DNA of 64,000 nt from Methanolobus psychrophilus R15 (GTDB taxonomy: Archaea; Halobacteriota; Methanosarcinia; Methanosarcinales; Methanosarcinaceae), in NCBI GenBank assembly GCA_000306725.1, contig CP003083.1:1798001-1862000 (forward strand). The letters run 5' to 3'. Shown piece after piece: positions 34,870 to 42,800 of this stretch; the first letter of the stretch is position 1, and each line of letters opens with the position of its first letter. Made by a program: the position numbers and the translations under genes. The notes beneath the pieces are model-generated. The model searched no databases, was not told the origin of the DNA, and worked only from the letters and a program-made list of their open reading frames with translations.

Positions 34870-35916
34870 ATGAGTTTAATCCATGTTCGAGGAATACGGA
34901 TATTGCAGGAAATGATCGATCTTGGGGTAATGGTCTTCAGGCAGAAGAACACAAAAGGTACATTCAAGCCTCATCTTTCCGTTAAGTTCAGGTCCTGCGA
35001 GGGAGAACTTGTCACTTTTTCCATAGATACCACCAGGAACCCTGCAAAATATGTTCAGCCTGACGCCTATCTTATCACTCATGCGCACTCTGACCACCAT
35101 GGCATGTCTGCCATGCTCTCAGAACGCGCCGTCTGTTCTGTTAAGACGGCCCAAGCTCTTGAAATCAGGCATGACCGTTCCTATAAAGGCAGAACAATGG
35201 ATATTGGCGGCTCCATTGAAGTCAATGGTGTCACAATAACTGCCTATCCTAATTTTCATACTGTGGGATCCACATCCTTCTACTGGGAGAACGAAGTAGG
35301 TACTCGTATCCTGGTCACGGGGGATGTTAAGGATGCTTCCATGCTGCCCAAATGTGATGTGCTCATTACCGAAGCCAACTACGGAGATCCCGGGGATGCG
35401 ACATGCTATTTTGATGACGATATCATAGGTTTCAGGAACATCCTGCAGGACAACGCCTGCCTCGCCTTTGGAGCATATGCCTTTGGTAAGGCCCAGAGGG
35501 CTGTGGGATTGCTTAGAGGCCTGGGGTATAACGGTGCAATAGCCATGGAGGAGAAATCCCTTGCCCTGACACGCTACCTGCTTGAAGATGCTGGTGACAT
35601 CATCGGGCTGGGAGAGGCATGTGGCGACTCTATCTGTGTCGTGCCACCCTGGGACCTTGACAAGCTTCCCATGAACATGTCCAAATATGTGATGACAGGC
35701 AGATGCGACTACAAATATCCGTCCATACATATAAGTGACCATCTGGACGCAAGGGGGCTGACTGGCATGGTGCAGGCTATGGATCCGGAGTTCACGCTGG
35801 TCTATCATCCGTCAGGGCACAGGCCCGGCAGGTTCGCCAGTCACCTTAGAGGACTTGGCTTTAATGCCATTTCTCTTGATAAGGTGAACAATATATTGAG
35901 CAATCATTTTATCTAG
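34870..35916 (+). CDS. Metallo-beta-lactamase-fold hydrolase, exonuclease-like
   Basis: 348 residues from 34870. An ATG at 34912 (MIDLGVMVFRQ), with GGAA just before it, may be the true start. The metal site motif HxHxDH is THAHSDHHGMS. Later ligands lie in GSTSFYWENEVG, LVTGDVKDASM and ISDHLDARGL near the C-terminus. The layout resembles SNM1/RNase J-like nucleases, but no distinct beta-CASP insert is obvious, so nuclease activity is inferred. Confidence 0.8.
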   Translation: MSLIHVRGIRILQEMIDLGVMVFRQKNTKGTFKPHLSVKFRSCEGELVTFSIDTTRNPAKYVQPDAYLITHAHSDHHGMSAMLSERAVCSVKTAQALEIRHDRSYKGRTMDIGGSIEVNGVTITAYPNFHTVGSTSFYWENEVGTRILVTGDVKDASMLPKCDVLITEANYGDPGDATCYFDDDIIGFRNILQDNACLAFGAYAFGKAQRAVGLLRGLGYNGAIAMEEKSLALTRYLLEDAGDIIGLGEACGDSICVVPPWDLDKLPMNMSKYVMTGRCDYKYPSIHISDHLDARGLTGMVQAMDPEFTLVYHPSGHRPGRFASHLRGLGFNAISLDKVNNILSNHFI

Positions 35917-36010
35917 TTATGGCATATTACCCTGCGCTGGATAAAAGTTTATATAATTACCAGCTTTCTATAGTATCCACATTATCCAAGTTGTTCCAGG
36001 AGATTGTCAA

Positions 36011-36430
36011 TTGTCAAAATCGTCCAAGAGAAAACAAGCGCTTGCTCCTTCTGTCCCTTCCATGGAAGAGCCCGTCGAGGCAGGGGCGGTGCAGCCAGAT
36101 ACAGGTGCAGGCGCCGCGAAACCTGTTATTAAGGTAAAGACTCCCGAGGAGAGAAAACAGGCACACATAGAGGGTATAATAAAGACAGCAGTTGCATCTA
36201 TCATTGGTATCATAGCCGGTATACTGGCTTATACTCAGTTTGGTGTCGGTGATGAGATAAGGTGGTATGCAGTGCTCATTATCGTTGCTGCTCTTGCTTA
36301 TTATGCACAGAAGCTGATTTTCCCGCTCATTAAGATCGATACCAAGGAGTTCGGTTTCAAGGATTGGTTCTTTGTTGAGTTCCTCGTCATAGATTTCTGT
36401 CTTGTGACATGGACGCTGCTTCTGAATTGA
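36011..36430 (+). CDS. Small membrane protein, possibly archaeal EMC6-like
   Basis: 139 residues starting with TTG at 36011, supported by AGGAGA at 35998-36003. A polar, Pro/Ala-rich N-terminus (about 1-50) is followed by three hydrophobic helices (TAVASIIGIIAGILAYTQF, WYAVLIIVAALAYYAQKLIF and FFVEFLVIDFCLVTWTLLL). A resemblance to archaeal EMC6-like three-helix proteins is possible but uncertain. A TATA-like box lies at 35945-35955. It precedes the RLI gene by 48 bases. Confidence 0.7.
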   Translation: MSKSSKRKQALAPSVPSMEEPVEAGAVQPDTGAGAAKPVIKVKTPEERKQAHIEGIIKTAVASIIGIIAGILAYTQFGVGDEIRWYAVLIIVAALAYYAQKLIFPLIKIDTKEFGFKDWFFVEFLVIDFCLVTWTLLLN

Positions 36431-36478
36431 TCATCTCTTTTTTGAACATGCACCTTATTTAAATGTCAGGGATCCCAC

Positions 36479-38248
36479 ATGCGAATAGCCATATTGAACA
36501 AGGACAGGTGCCAGCCAAGGCGCTGCAGTCATGAATGTGAAAAGTACTGTCCCAGGGTAAGGACAGGGGACGAAACCATCGTTTTCCCGGAAGGCGGCGG
36601 AAAGCCGATCATCTCGGAAGAGCTCTGCGTAGGTTGCGGTATCTGTATCAACAGGTGCCCTTTCGATGCTATTATGATCATCGGCCTTCCGGAAGAGCTG
36701 AAAGAACCCACTCACAGGTACGGAGCAAATGCTTTTGCGCTTTATGGCCTGCCGGTTCCTCAGGTGGGCAGGGTCACAGGTATTCTGGGTCCTAACGGCA
36801 TCGGAAAAAGTACGGCGGTGCAGATACTGTCAGGTGCCCTTATACCCAACTTCGGAGATGGCGCAGGTGACTGGGAAAATGTGCTCCGGCATTACGCGGG
36901 CACAGCTCTGCATGACTACTTCAGTGACGTGGCTGACGGCAATACGAAGGTCTCCCAGAAGCCCCAGTATGTGGATATGATCCCCAAGGCCTTTAAAGGG
37001 AAAGCCAGTGAACTGCTTGACAGGACCGACGAGCGTGGCGTTCTCGGGGAACTGATAGAAAAGCTTGGCCTGTCTCCTGTTATTGACAGGAATATATCCG
37101 AGCTTAGTGGAGGAGAACTCCAGAGAGTAGCCATTGCAGCATGTGCTGCAAGGGACGCTGACTTCTATTTCTTTGACGAGATCAGCCCCTATCTTGATAT
37201 ATACCAGCGCATCAACTCCGCCCAGCTTATCCAGGAAATAGCCAGGGATAAAGCGGTGCTTGTTGTCGAGCACGACCTGGCCATCCTTGACATGCTGGCA
37301 GATGTTGTGCATGTGGCGTACGGGCAGCCGGGAGCCTATGGTGTCATAACCTATCCAAAAGGTGTGCGTATCGCAATCAACCAGTATCTTAAGGGTTACC
37401 TGCCCGAGGAGAACGTACGTATCAGGCCCGATGCCATAAAGTTTGAGGTGCATCCTCCGCGTGTAGGATCAGATATTGCGACCCTGGTAAATTACGATCA
37501 TTTCTCCAAGAAATACGGGAATGGTTTTTCTCTTGAGACTGATAGCGGCTCCCTTAAACAGGGTGAAGTTCTGGGAATAGTCGGACCCAACGGTATCGGT
37601 AAATCCACTTTTGTAAAGATACTGGCCGGAGAGGTCGACCCGGATGAAGGCAAGATGGACCTGGGCATCACTATTTCCTATAAGCCTCAATATATCAAGC
37701 CTGATGTCTCCATGCAGGTGCAGTACTTCCTGCGTGGCGTCTCCCGCAAGTTCGATACAAGCTATTTCCAGTCCGAAGTAGCCAAACCCATGCAGCTTGA
37801 GCCCCTGTATGAACGTGATCTTAAGGACCTCAGTGGTGGAGAGCTCCAGAGGGTAGCCATTGCAGCCTGCCTGTGCAGGGATGCAGACATGTATATCCTT
37901 GACGAGCCAAGCGCCCACCTGGATGTCGAACAGCGCTCCATGACTACCAGGGTGATCAAGAGATTTGCCGAGAACAGCGGTAAGACTGCCATGGTGGTCG
38001 ACCACGACATCTATTTGATAGACATGCTTAGCGAGCGCCTCATAGTCTTTGAAGGTGAGCCTGCAGTCAACGGTAAGGCTCACCGGCCTTTCAGCATGCA
38101 GGATGGCATGAACAAGTTCCTGGCGAACCTGCATATCACCTTCAGGCGTGATGAGGATACATCCCGGCCCAGGGTTAACAAACCGGAATCAAGGCTTGAC
38201 AGGGAGCAGAAGGCCAGCGGGGAGTATTATTACCATAATCTCGAGTAA
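36479..38248 (+). CDS. Ribosome biogenesis/recycling ATPase RLI (ABCE1)
   Basis: Splits ribosomes after termination. 589 residues. The N-terminal Fe-S domain has CQPRRCSHECEKYC and CVGCGICINRCPFDA. Two ABC ATPase domains each have Walker A GPNGIGKST and signature LSGGELQRVAIAA; Walker B sequences are FDEISPYLD and LDEPSAHLD. Length and motif set are those of canonical ABCE1. Confidence 0.97.
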   Translation: MRIAILNKDRCQPRRCSHECEKYCPRVRTGDETIVFPEGGGKPIISEELCVGCGICINRCPFDAIMIIGLPEELKEPTHRYGANAFALYGLPVPQVGRVTGILGPNGIGKSTAVQILSGALIPNFGDGAGDWENVLRHYAGTALHDYFSDVADGNTKVSQKPQYVDMIPKAFKGKASELLDRTDERGVLGELIEKLGLSPVIDRNISELSGGELQRVAIAACAARDADFYFFDEISPYLDIYQRINSAQLIQEIARDKAVLVVEHDLAILDMLADVVHVAYGQPGAYGVITYPKGVRIAINQYLKGYLPEENVRIRPDAIKFEVHPPRVGSDIATLVNYDHFSKKYGNGFSLETDSGSLKQGEVLGIVGPNGIGKSTFVKILAGEVDPDEGKMDLGITISYKPQYIKPDVSMQVQYFLRGVSRKFDTSYFQSEVAKPMQLEPLYERDLKDLSGGELQRVAIAACLCRDADMYILDEPSAHLDVEQRSMTTRVIKRFAENSGKTAMVVDHDIYLIDMLSERLIVFEGEPAVNGKAHRPFSMQDGMNKFLANLHITFRRDEDTSRPRVNKPESRLDREQKASGEYYYHNLE

Positions 38249-38296
38249 TAATACTTCTCTCTATTCCTTTTTTGTCATATTTGTCTCCCTTTCGCG

Positions 38297-38307
38297 AAAT
38301 ATATAAG
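38297..38307 (+). promoter_or_regulatory. TATA box of the ferritin-like gene pair
   Basis: AAATATATAAG lies about 100 bases upstream of the first ferritin-like ATG, implying a leader of about 80 bases. It is the strongest box in the 160-bp gap after RLI. Confidence 0.55.
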
Positions 38308-38407
38308 TACATGCGGGTCTCATCAAATATGGGAACTGGAACAGTGGCTGATAAGCATACATGTCAAATGAGCGGTTGCTGTATCTGTATATCAGGGAGT
38401 GTGAGTT

Positions 38408-38689
38408 ATGTTATCAAAGATACCGGTGGACCTTTCCAAAGTCGATCAGAAGGATATAAACAAAGAGATATTAAGGGCGGCAATAGTTGCCGAACTGGAT
38501 GCCATCAATCTCTATGAGCAAATGGCAGGTCTCACAGACAACGATGAAGTAAAGAGGGTCCTTATGGATGTTGCACTTGAAGAGAAGACCCATGTGGGCG
38601 AGTTCCAGACTTTGCTCTTAAGGGCTGATGAGCAGCAGAAAGAGGAACTCAAGGCAGGGGAAAAAGAGGTCGAGGAGCTTTCAAAGTAA
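38408..38689 (+). CDS. Small ferritin-like protein A
   Basis: 93 residues, mostly two long helices. The sequence EILRAAIVAELDAINLYEQM contains an ExxxE-type helix and ALEEKTHVGEFQTLLL an ExxH-type helix, the ligand pattern of the ferritin/rubrerythrin superfamily. It is only half the size of a four-helix ferritin, so it probably dimerises to form a di-iron site, as encapsulated ferritins do. The tail is Glu/Lys-rich. It is followed after 14 bases by a paralog. Confidence 0.75.
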   Translation: MLSKIPVDLSKVDQKDINKEILRAAIVAELDAINLYEQMAGLTDNDEVKRVLMDVALEEKTHVGEFQTLLLRADEQQKEELKAGEKEVEELSK

Positions 38690-38703
38690 GCCAGGGGGTA
38701 AAC

Positions 38704-38979
38704 ATGTTATCAGAGATACCTATTAACCTGCAGATGGTGAATAAAGAGGACCTTGATAAGGAGATAATGAGAGCTGCCATGATTGCAGAACTGGATGCTG
38801 TGAACCTGTACGAATCAATGGCCTCGCTCACTGATAGCGAGGATCTTAAAGTGATCCTCCTGGATGTCGCCAAAGAGGAAAAGGTCCATGTAGCAATGTT
38901 TCAGACAGTGCTCATGGAAGTTGACAGGGAATACCTGAAGATCATGGCAGATTACGCTCTAGGAAAAGGGAGGATGTGA
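38704..38979 (+). CDS. Small ferritin-like protein B
   Basis: 91 residues, clearly a paralog of the preceding gene (both open MLS-IP and share EIxRAAxIAELDAxNLYExM and AKEEKVHVxxFQT). The C-terminus differs, lacking the charged tail. The tandem arrangement suggests hetero- or homo-oligomer partners for iron or peroxide handling. No encapsulin shell gene is adjacent in the window. Confidence 0.75.
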   Translation: MLSEIPINLQMVNKEDLDKEIMRAAMIAELDAVNLYESMASLTDSEDLKVILLDVAKEEKVHVAMFQTVLMEVDREYLKIMADYALGKGRM

Positions 38980-39077
38980 TTCTCCGGTTGCCGGTAGGCA
39001 CTAAAAATCATTTTTCACCCCGCTGTCACAAGCCGGGACATTGATACGAATGCATGTAGCTGTCAAGAGGCAGTTAT

Positions 39078-39382
39078 TCATGAGAGTTTCTTTGCACCGG
39101 AATAAGCATCGTAGATATTATAAAGCCAGAAGATCGCAAGTATTATAAGAGTGACTAACAGATGTCCTGCAATTATCAGGGTGAATGCAATAGCAAAGAA
39201 CAACAGTCCTCTGCTCATATTTCCGTTGTTCAACTGTCCAAGACCCGGAAACACCAGTGAATAGATGGCCGACTTCCAAGGGATCGGCTTTCGCTGCCCG
39301 GTGCTTCCACTTCCCGTATCATCTGTCCTGATATTCTGCTCATCTTCCAGATAGATTCCCCCAATTGGTTTTTATCTCCCAT
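39078..39382 (-). pseudogene. TM2-like small membrane protein with apparent frameshift near its start
   Basis: The conserved frame on the minus strand reads IYLEDEQNIRTDD, KPIPWKSAIYSLVFPGLGQL and a hydrophobic segment (LLFFAIAFTLIIAGHLLVTL), ending YDAYSGAKKLS. PGLGQLNNG is typical of TM2/DUF5683-type membrane proteins. That frame has no start codon. An ATG at 39382 (MGDKNQ) leads into it only if one base is gained or lost in the run of five identical bases at 39358-39362. Either the gene is frameshifted, the assembly has an indel, or a non-standard start is used. It would be the last gene of the ABC export operon. Confidence 0.6.
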
Positions 39383-39391
39383 AGTATTTTA

Positions 39392-39808
39392 TCATTTGCC
39401 TGATGGTCCGCGTTTCAGGAACACATTCCTTATCTTGAAGATAATATTACTACCCTTTTTATGTGCTCCCTCAGATGCACCTGAGGCCTTTATTTCTTCC
39501 TTTCTTCTCTTTCCTTTTGTAAGATACCAGGTAAGGAATTCAGTATAGAGGATAATTCCTGTCAGTGTTGACCACATCATTAGAAGTATATGGAAATTGT
39601 TGACAGGCACCAGACCTTTTGCAAAAAGGAAATGCTCGTATGAGAGGAAAGCCACAGATGTGCCGGGCATTATGATAACTGCAAACAGAGGCACAGCTAC
39701 CAGGACCAGCATCGCCAGCCGGGATGATATCTTTATAAGTATGAACAGCACGGTGAGTGCAAAAGTGATAAAAAGCATTGCACCCCCTATAAAAGCCAGA
39801 ATCTCCAT
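39392..39808 (-). CDS. Unidentified membrane protein of the ABC export locus
   Basis: 138 residues with three predicted membrane helices (about 3-25, 28-50 and 72-96) and a basic cytoplasmic tail (KGKRRKEEIKAS). No family is recognised. It begins 23 bases after the large surface-protein gene and is followed 9 bases later by the TM2-like gene, so it is very likely in the same operon. Confidence 0.7.
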   Translation of the reverse strand: MEILAFIGGAMLFITFALTVLFILIKISSRLAMLVLVAVPLFAVIIMPGTSVAFLSYEHFLFAKGLVPVNNFHILLMMWSTLTGIILYTEFLTWYLTKGKRRKEEIKASGASEGAHKKGSNIIFKIRNVFLKRGPSGK

Positions 39809-39831
39809 TCAAATCCTCCTTCCGTTTTGTT

Positions 39832-41673
39832 TCATCTGTAAACACCCCTGATAGCTAAATACATAAGAGCCGGTATGATCGCAAGCAATGAGAACAGGGT
39901 GATAAAAGCAGATAGCAGGAAGCCGGCAGCCTCAATGCGTGTCAACTCAGCATTTCCAGTGTCCGGGATTTCGCCGGTCAGTGCATTTAACGAACTCGGC
40001 TTTGCTTCATTGCTTATCTGATTATGTTCAGTAGTGAGTACATCATCGATGTAGATCACAGGAGTATCGGAAACGGCACTGTACTGTTTTCCCTCCACGT
40101 CAGTGCAATCTGCCCTGGCAGCAGGCAACATGACGTTTCCGGCTCTCCCGGCCTTTACAACATAGCTGATCTTCTTTGATGCACCTGCTTCAAGGTCTCC
40201 TTCCCATAAGAGCTGGCCTGAAATTAAGGAAAGCCCCCCGGGAACACTGTCAGCAAGGGTAATGCGGACATTGCTGTTTCCTGCATTCAATGCGGTTACA
40301 ACTATCTCGGTCATCTCTCCGGTATACAGGTAGCTGGAAACAGTACTCTTCTCAACAATGACTTTCGATCCCCTGACAATGAAAGCATCTGTAAGGGGGC
40401 TGGATTCCACAATATATGTTTCTCCTTCGTCTTTCCACTGAGCCGTCGCGGGCCTGAAAGTGAAACTGCCTGCTTCAGTTGGCTTTGCAATGTAGCTGAT
40501 CTCTTTTGTAGCACCGGCATCAAGCAACACTGTCCATTCCGTTCCCTCCACGCCTTCAGGGATCATTGATGATGGCAGTTCGTCCCGTACTTCCAGAGTT
40601 GTCCTGTAGCCTGCCGTGTTCTTAAGTGTGAGCGTTATCATGAAATGCCCGTCAGTTCCCATTTCACTGTCCTTTGGGGATTTCCTGACAGCTTCCACCT
40701 TTTTCTCGATAGAGATGTAGGGCCTGACCTGTACTTCAAAAGATGCTGGCTCTGAGTATGCTTTACCCTTGTAATCATGTCCTGTAACCTGGGATTCTAT
40801 CAGTATGTTCCTGGTGACAGGAGTTACAGGGGTTCTGACAGGCACAATGAACTTCTTCACTTTCAGCGGATCAAGAACTGCCTGCTGGAGTTGTGGTTCC
40901 CCAACCACTCCTGCTGAGGAACTGGTTGTCAGGGTAATACCATGCAGTGGAATAGTGCCGCTATTGGTGAGGGTTAATACGTACGATATATCCTCATTTG
41001 AGCTATAGTCTGTCTTGTCTGTCAGGATATCGACTGTTAATGCGGGCGCACCCGGCCTGAAAGTCTCAATGGATACATCTCTGGTGTTTTGATTGATATA
41101 GATGACACGGACCATGAACTCGCCGGTGAATTTCCTGTAGCTGCCCGATTGGTATGTTTCTTCAAAAACACCATTCTTACCTTCTATGCTGACAAGAGCG
41201 CCGCTCTCACCAACTTCTTTGAGTTTCACACGGTAACTGCCATCCTCCAGTGTGTCACCAGTTTTCATGTTTGTTTTCGGAACGCTTGTGACCCAGACCC
41301 TTTCCGATTTCTGTTTATATGTCTCCAGTGAAACAATGCCCGAGTTAATACTAAGGACATTGATCTTCAGTTCATTATCATAGATATGCTCACTGTTTGC
41401 AGAGGCATCCATGAAGAATGATCTCTTGAAGTCCCTGTTGCGGTAAACAAGAACTATGGCAGAAGGTTCAGCACTATCCATATCTACAGAATGTACTTTA
41501 ACTGTGAACCCTTCGAGTTCCGCTCTGTTTCCGGCAGCAAGTTCGTAGGTACCCTGGAATATCCATAGGTTCTCATTCTGGATATCGTAGGCACTGACCG
41601 GATACACTAAAGCTGGTAGCATTGCGATTGCAAGGATCAGGACAGTCAGTGTTCTCACAGCCATTTGGAGCAT
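39832..41673 (-). CDS. Large exported, membrane-anchored protein with repeated CARDB-like beta domains
   Basis: 613 residues. A signal peptide (1-28) is followed by an N-terminal beta domain and several CARDB/DUF11-like modules (FEVQVRPYISIEKKVEAVRK, VSSYLYTGEMTEIVVTALNA, GGLSLISGQLLWEGDLEAGA). A C-terminal membrane helix (about 588-608) ends in a short basic tail. Archaeal COG1361-type surface proteins look like this. It lies 17 bases downstream of the ABC permease, which suggests it is an extracytoplasmic partner of that transporter. Confidence 0.8.
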   Translation of the reverse strand: MLQMAVRTLTVLILAIAMLPALVYPVSAYDIQNENLWIFQGTYELAAGNRAELEGFTVKVHSVDMDSAEPSAIVLVYRNRDFKRSFFMDASANSEHIYDNELKINVLSINSGIVSLETYKQKSERVWVTSVPKTNMKTGDTLEDGSYRVKLKEVGESGALVSIEGKNGVFEETYQSGSYRKFTGEFMVRVIYINQNTRDVSIETFRPGAPALTVDILTDKTDYSSNEDISYVLTLTNSGTIPLHGITLTTSSSAGVVGEPQLQQAVLDPLKVKKFIVPVRTPVTPVTRNILIESQVTGHDYKGKAYSEPASFEVQVRPYISIEKKVEAVRKSPKDSEMGTDGHFMITLTLKNTAGYRTTLEVRDELPSSMIPEGVEGTEWTVLLDAGATKEISYIAKPTEAGSFTFRPATAQWKDEGETYIVESSPLTDAFIVRGSKVIVEKSTVSSYLYTGEMTEIVVTALNAGNSNVRITLADSVPGGLSLISGQLLWEGDLEAGASKKISYVVKAGRAGNVMLPAARADCTDVEGKQYSAVSDTPVIYIDDVLTTEHNQISNEAKPSSLNALTGEIPDTGNAELTRIEAAGFLLSAFITLFSLLAIIPALMYLAIRGVYR

Positions 41674-41690
41674 ATATGTATTTTTATCTT

Positions 41691-42800
41691 TTAATTGTTT
41701 TTATATGTCTTTTTCACCGTGGCAACTGTAAGCATGCACAGCGCCAAGGCCACTAACGTATAGAGGCCAACCCAGAGGGCTGATTCGGATGCACCTATAC
41801 TATCGATCGAGAGTCTTGTTACAAGATTGAGCGGTGAATTTGTGAACAGGTAGGAGGCCATGAACAGGAAGATGAGCACCATGGAATACAGAAGCTGGGC
41901 AACGCCTCTCTCCCTGAAAATGACAGATATGATGCTGCTCGTCAGGACAAGTATCAGCCCGATAAGCGTAACCATGAGCAGTATCGTGAAGAAATTCATG
42001 ATGGCAATCCTGTTCATACTCAATAGCAGCATCCATGCAAGAGCCTGCAGTGGCACAATGGCGACAGCAACAAGCACCTTCCCGCTAACTATTTCCAGCA
42101 TGGACGCGGGAGTGACAAGCAGTAATTCCATTGTCTTCCTTTCGAACTCCTCGGTAATGAAGTCAATAACAAGCCCTCCTGAAATGAACGCCGGTGTAAA
42201 TACCAATAGTGGGAGCAGTGCAACGTAAATGAACTCGAAATAAGTGGATGAGGTCTTTATACCTCTCTTGTTGATGTTGACCTCTATCGGGGAATATCCT
42301 GGCAGGCGCTGGGTCCTTATGTCACGCACATGCTGTTCAAACTTTTCAAGTGGCTCTTTTAACTGAAGTGATATCAGGGTAGCCTTAATTTCCGACTTGG
42401 GAAGATATATGTCCACGTTCAGTATATCCGTCCCTTCCGGGGGGCCGGGAGGGGCTATTACTATGGCGTCGACCCTGTGTTCATAGAAGTCCCCGTAAGC
42501 AGGTGTCAGGTCACTGTACAGGCGGGTATTGATCTTACTTTCCTGAAGCAGCTTGTACAGTTCATTTTCTTCAGTTCCGACAACTGCCACGCTTATGCCC
42601 TGCATCTCTATATCACCCATGATCGTGGGATCGTAGAACGAAGTGAGCCCTATGACAAGAAATGTTGAGAATGATGCTATGAAAAGCTGGATCAGTAAGG
42701 AAAGTATGAACGTTTTCTCACGCATGAGCTCGCCTACTTCCTTTTTAGCGATACTCCTTACTTTTTTGCAATATCTTGCACGCTTAGCCAAAAAGAACAC
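41691..42800 (-). CDS. ABC-2 family transporter permease
   Basis: 369 residues. One N-terminal helix (about 30-55) and a large extracytoplasmic domain are followed by five C-terminal helices, the NatB/ABC-2 type 3 layout. FITEEFERKTMELLLVTPAS is the family hallmark coupling segment. It overlaps the upstream permease-protease gene by 17 bases. The ATPase is encoded divergently from 44972. Confidence 0.9.
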   Translation of the reverse strand: MFFLAKRARYCKKVRSIAKKEVGELMREKTFILSLLIQLFIASFSTFLVIGLTSFYDPTIMGDIEMQGISVAVVGTEENELYKLLQESKINTRLYSDLTPAYGDFYEHRVDAIVIAPPGPPEGTDILNVDIYLPKSEIKATLISLQLKEPLEKFEQHVRDIRTQRLPGYSPIEVNINKRGIKTSSTYFEFIYVALLPLLVFTPAFISGGLVIDFITEEFERKTMELLLVTPASMLEIVSGKVLVAVAIVPLQALAWMLLLSMNRIAIMNFFTILLMVTLIGLILVLTSSIISVIFRERGVAQLLYSMVLIFLFMASYLFTNSPLNLVTRLSIDSIGASESALWVGLYTLVALALCMLTVATVKKTYKNN

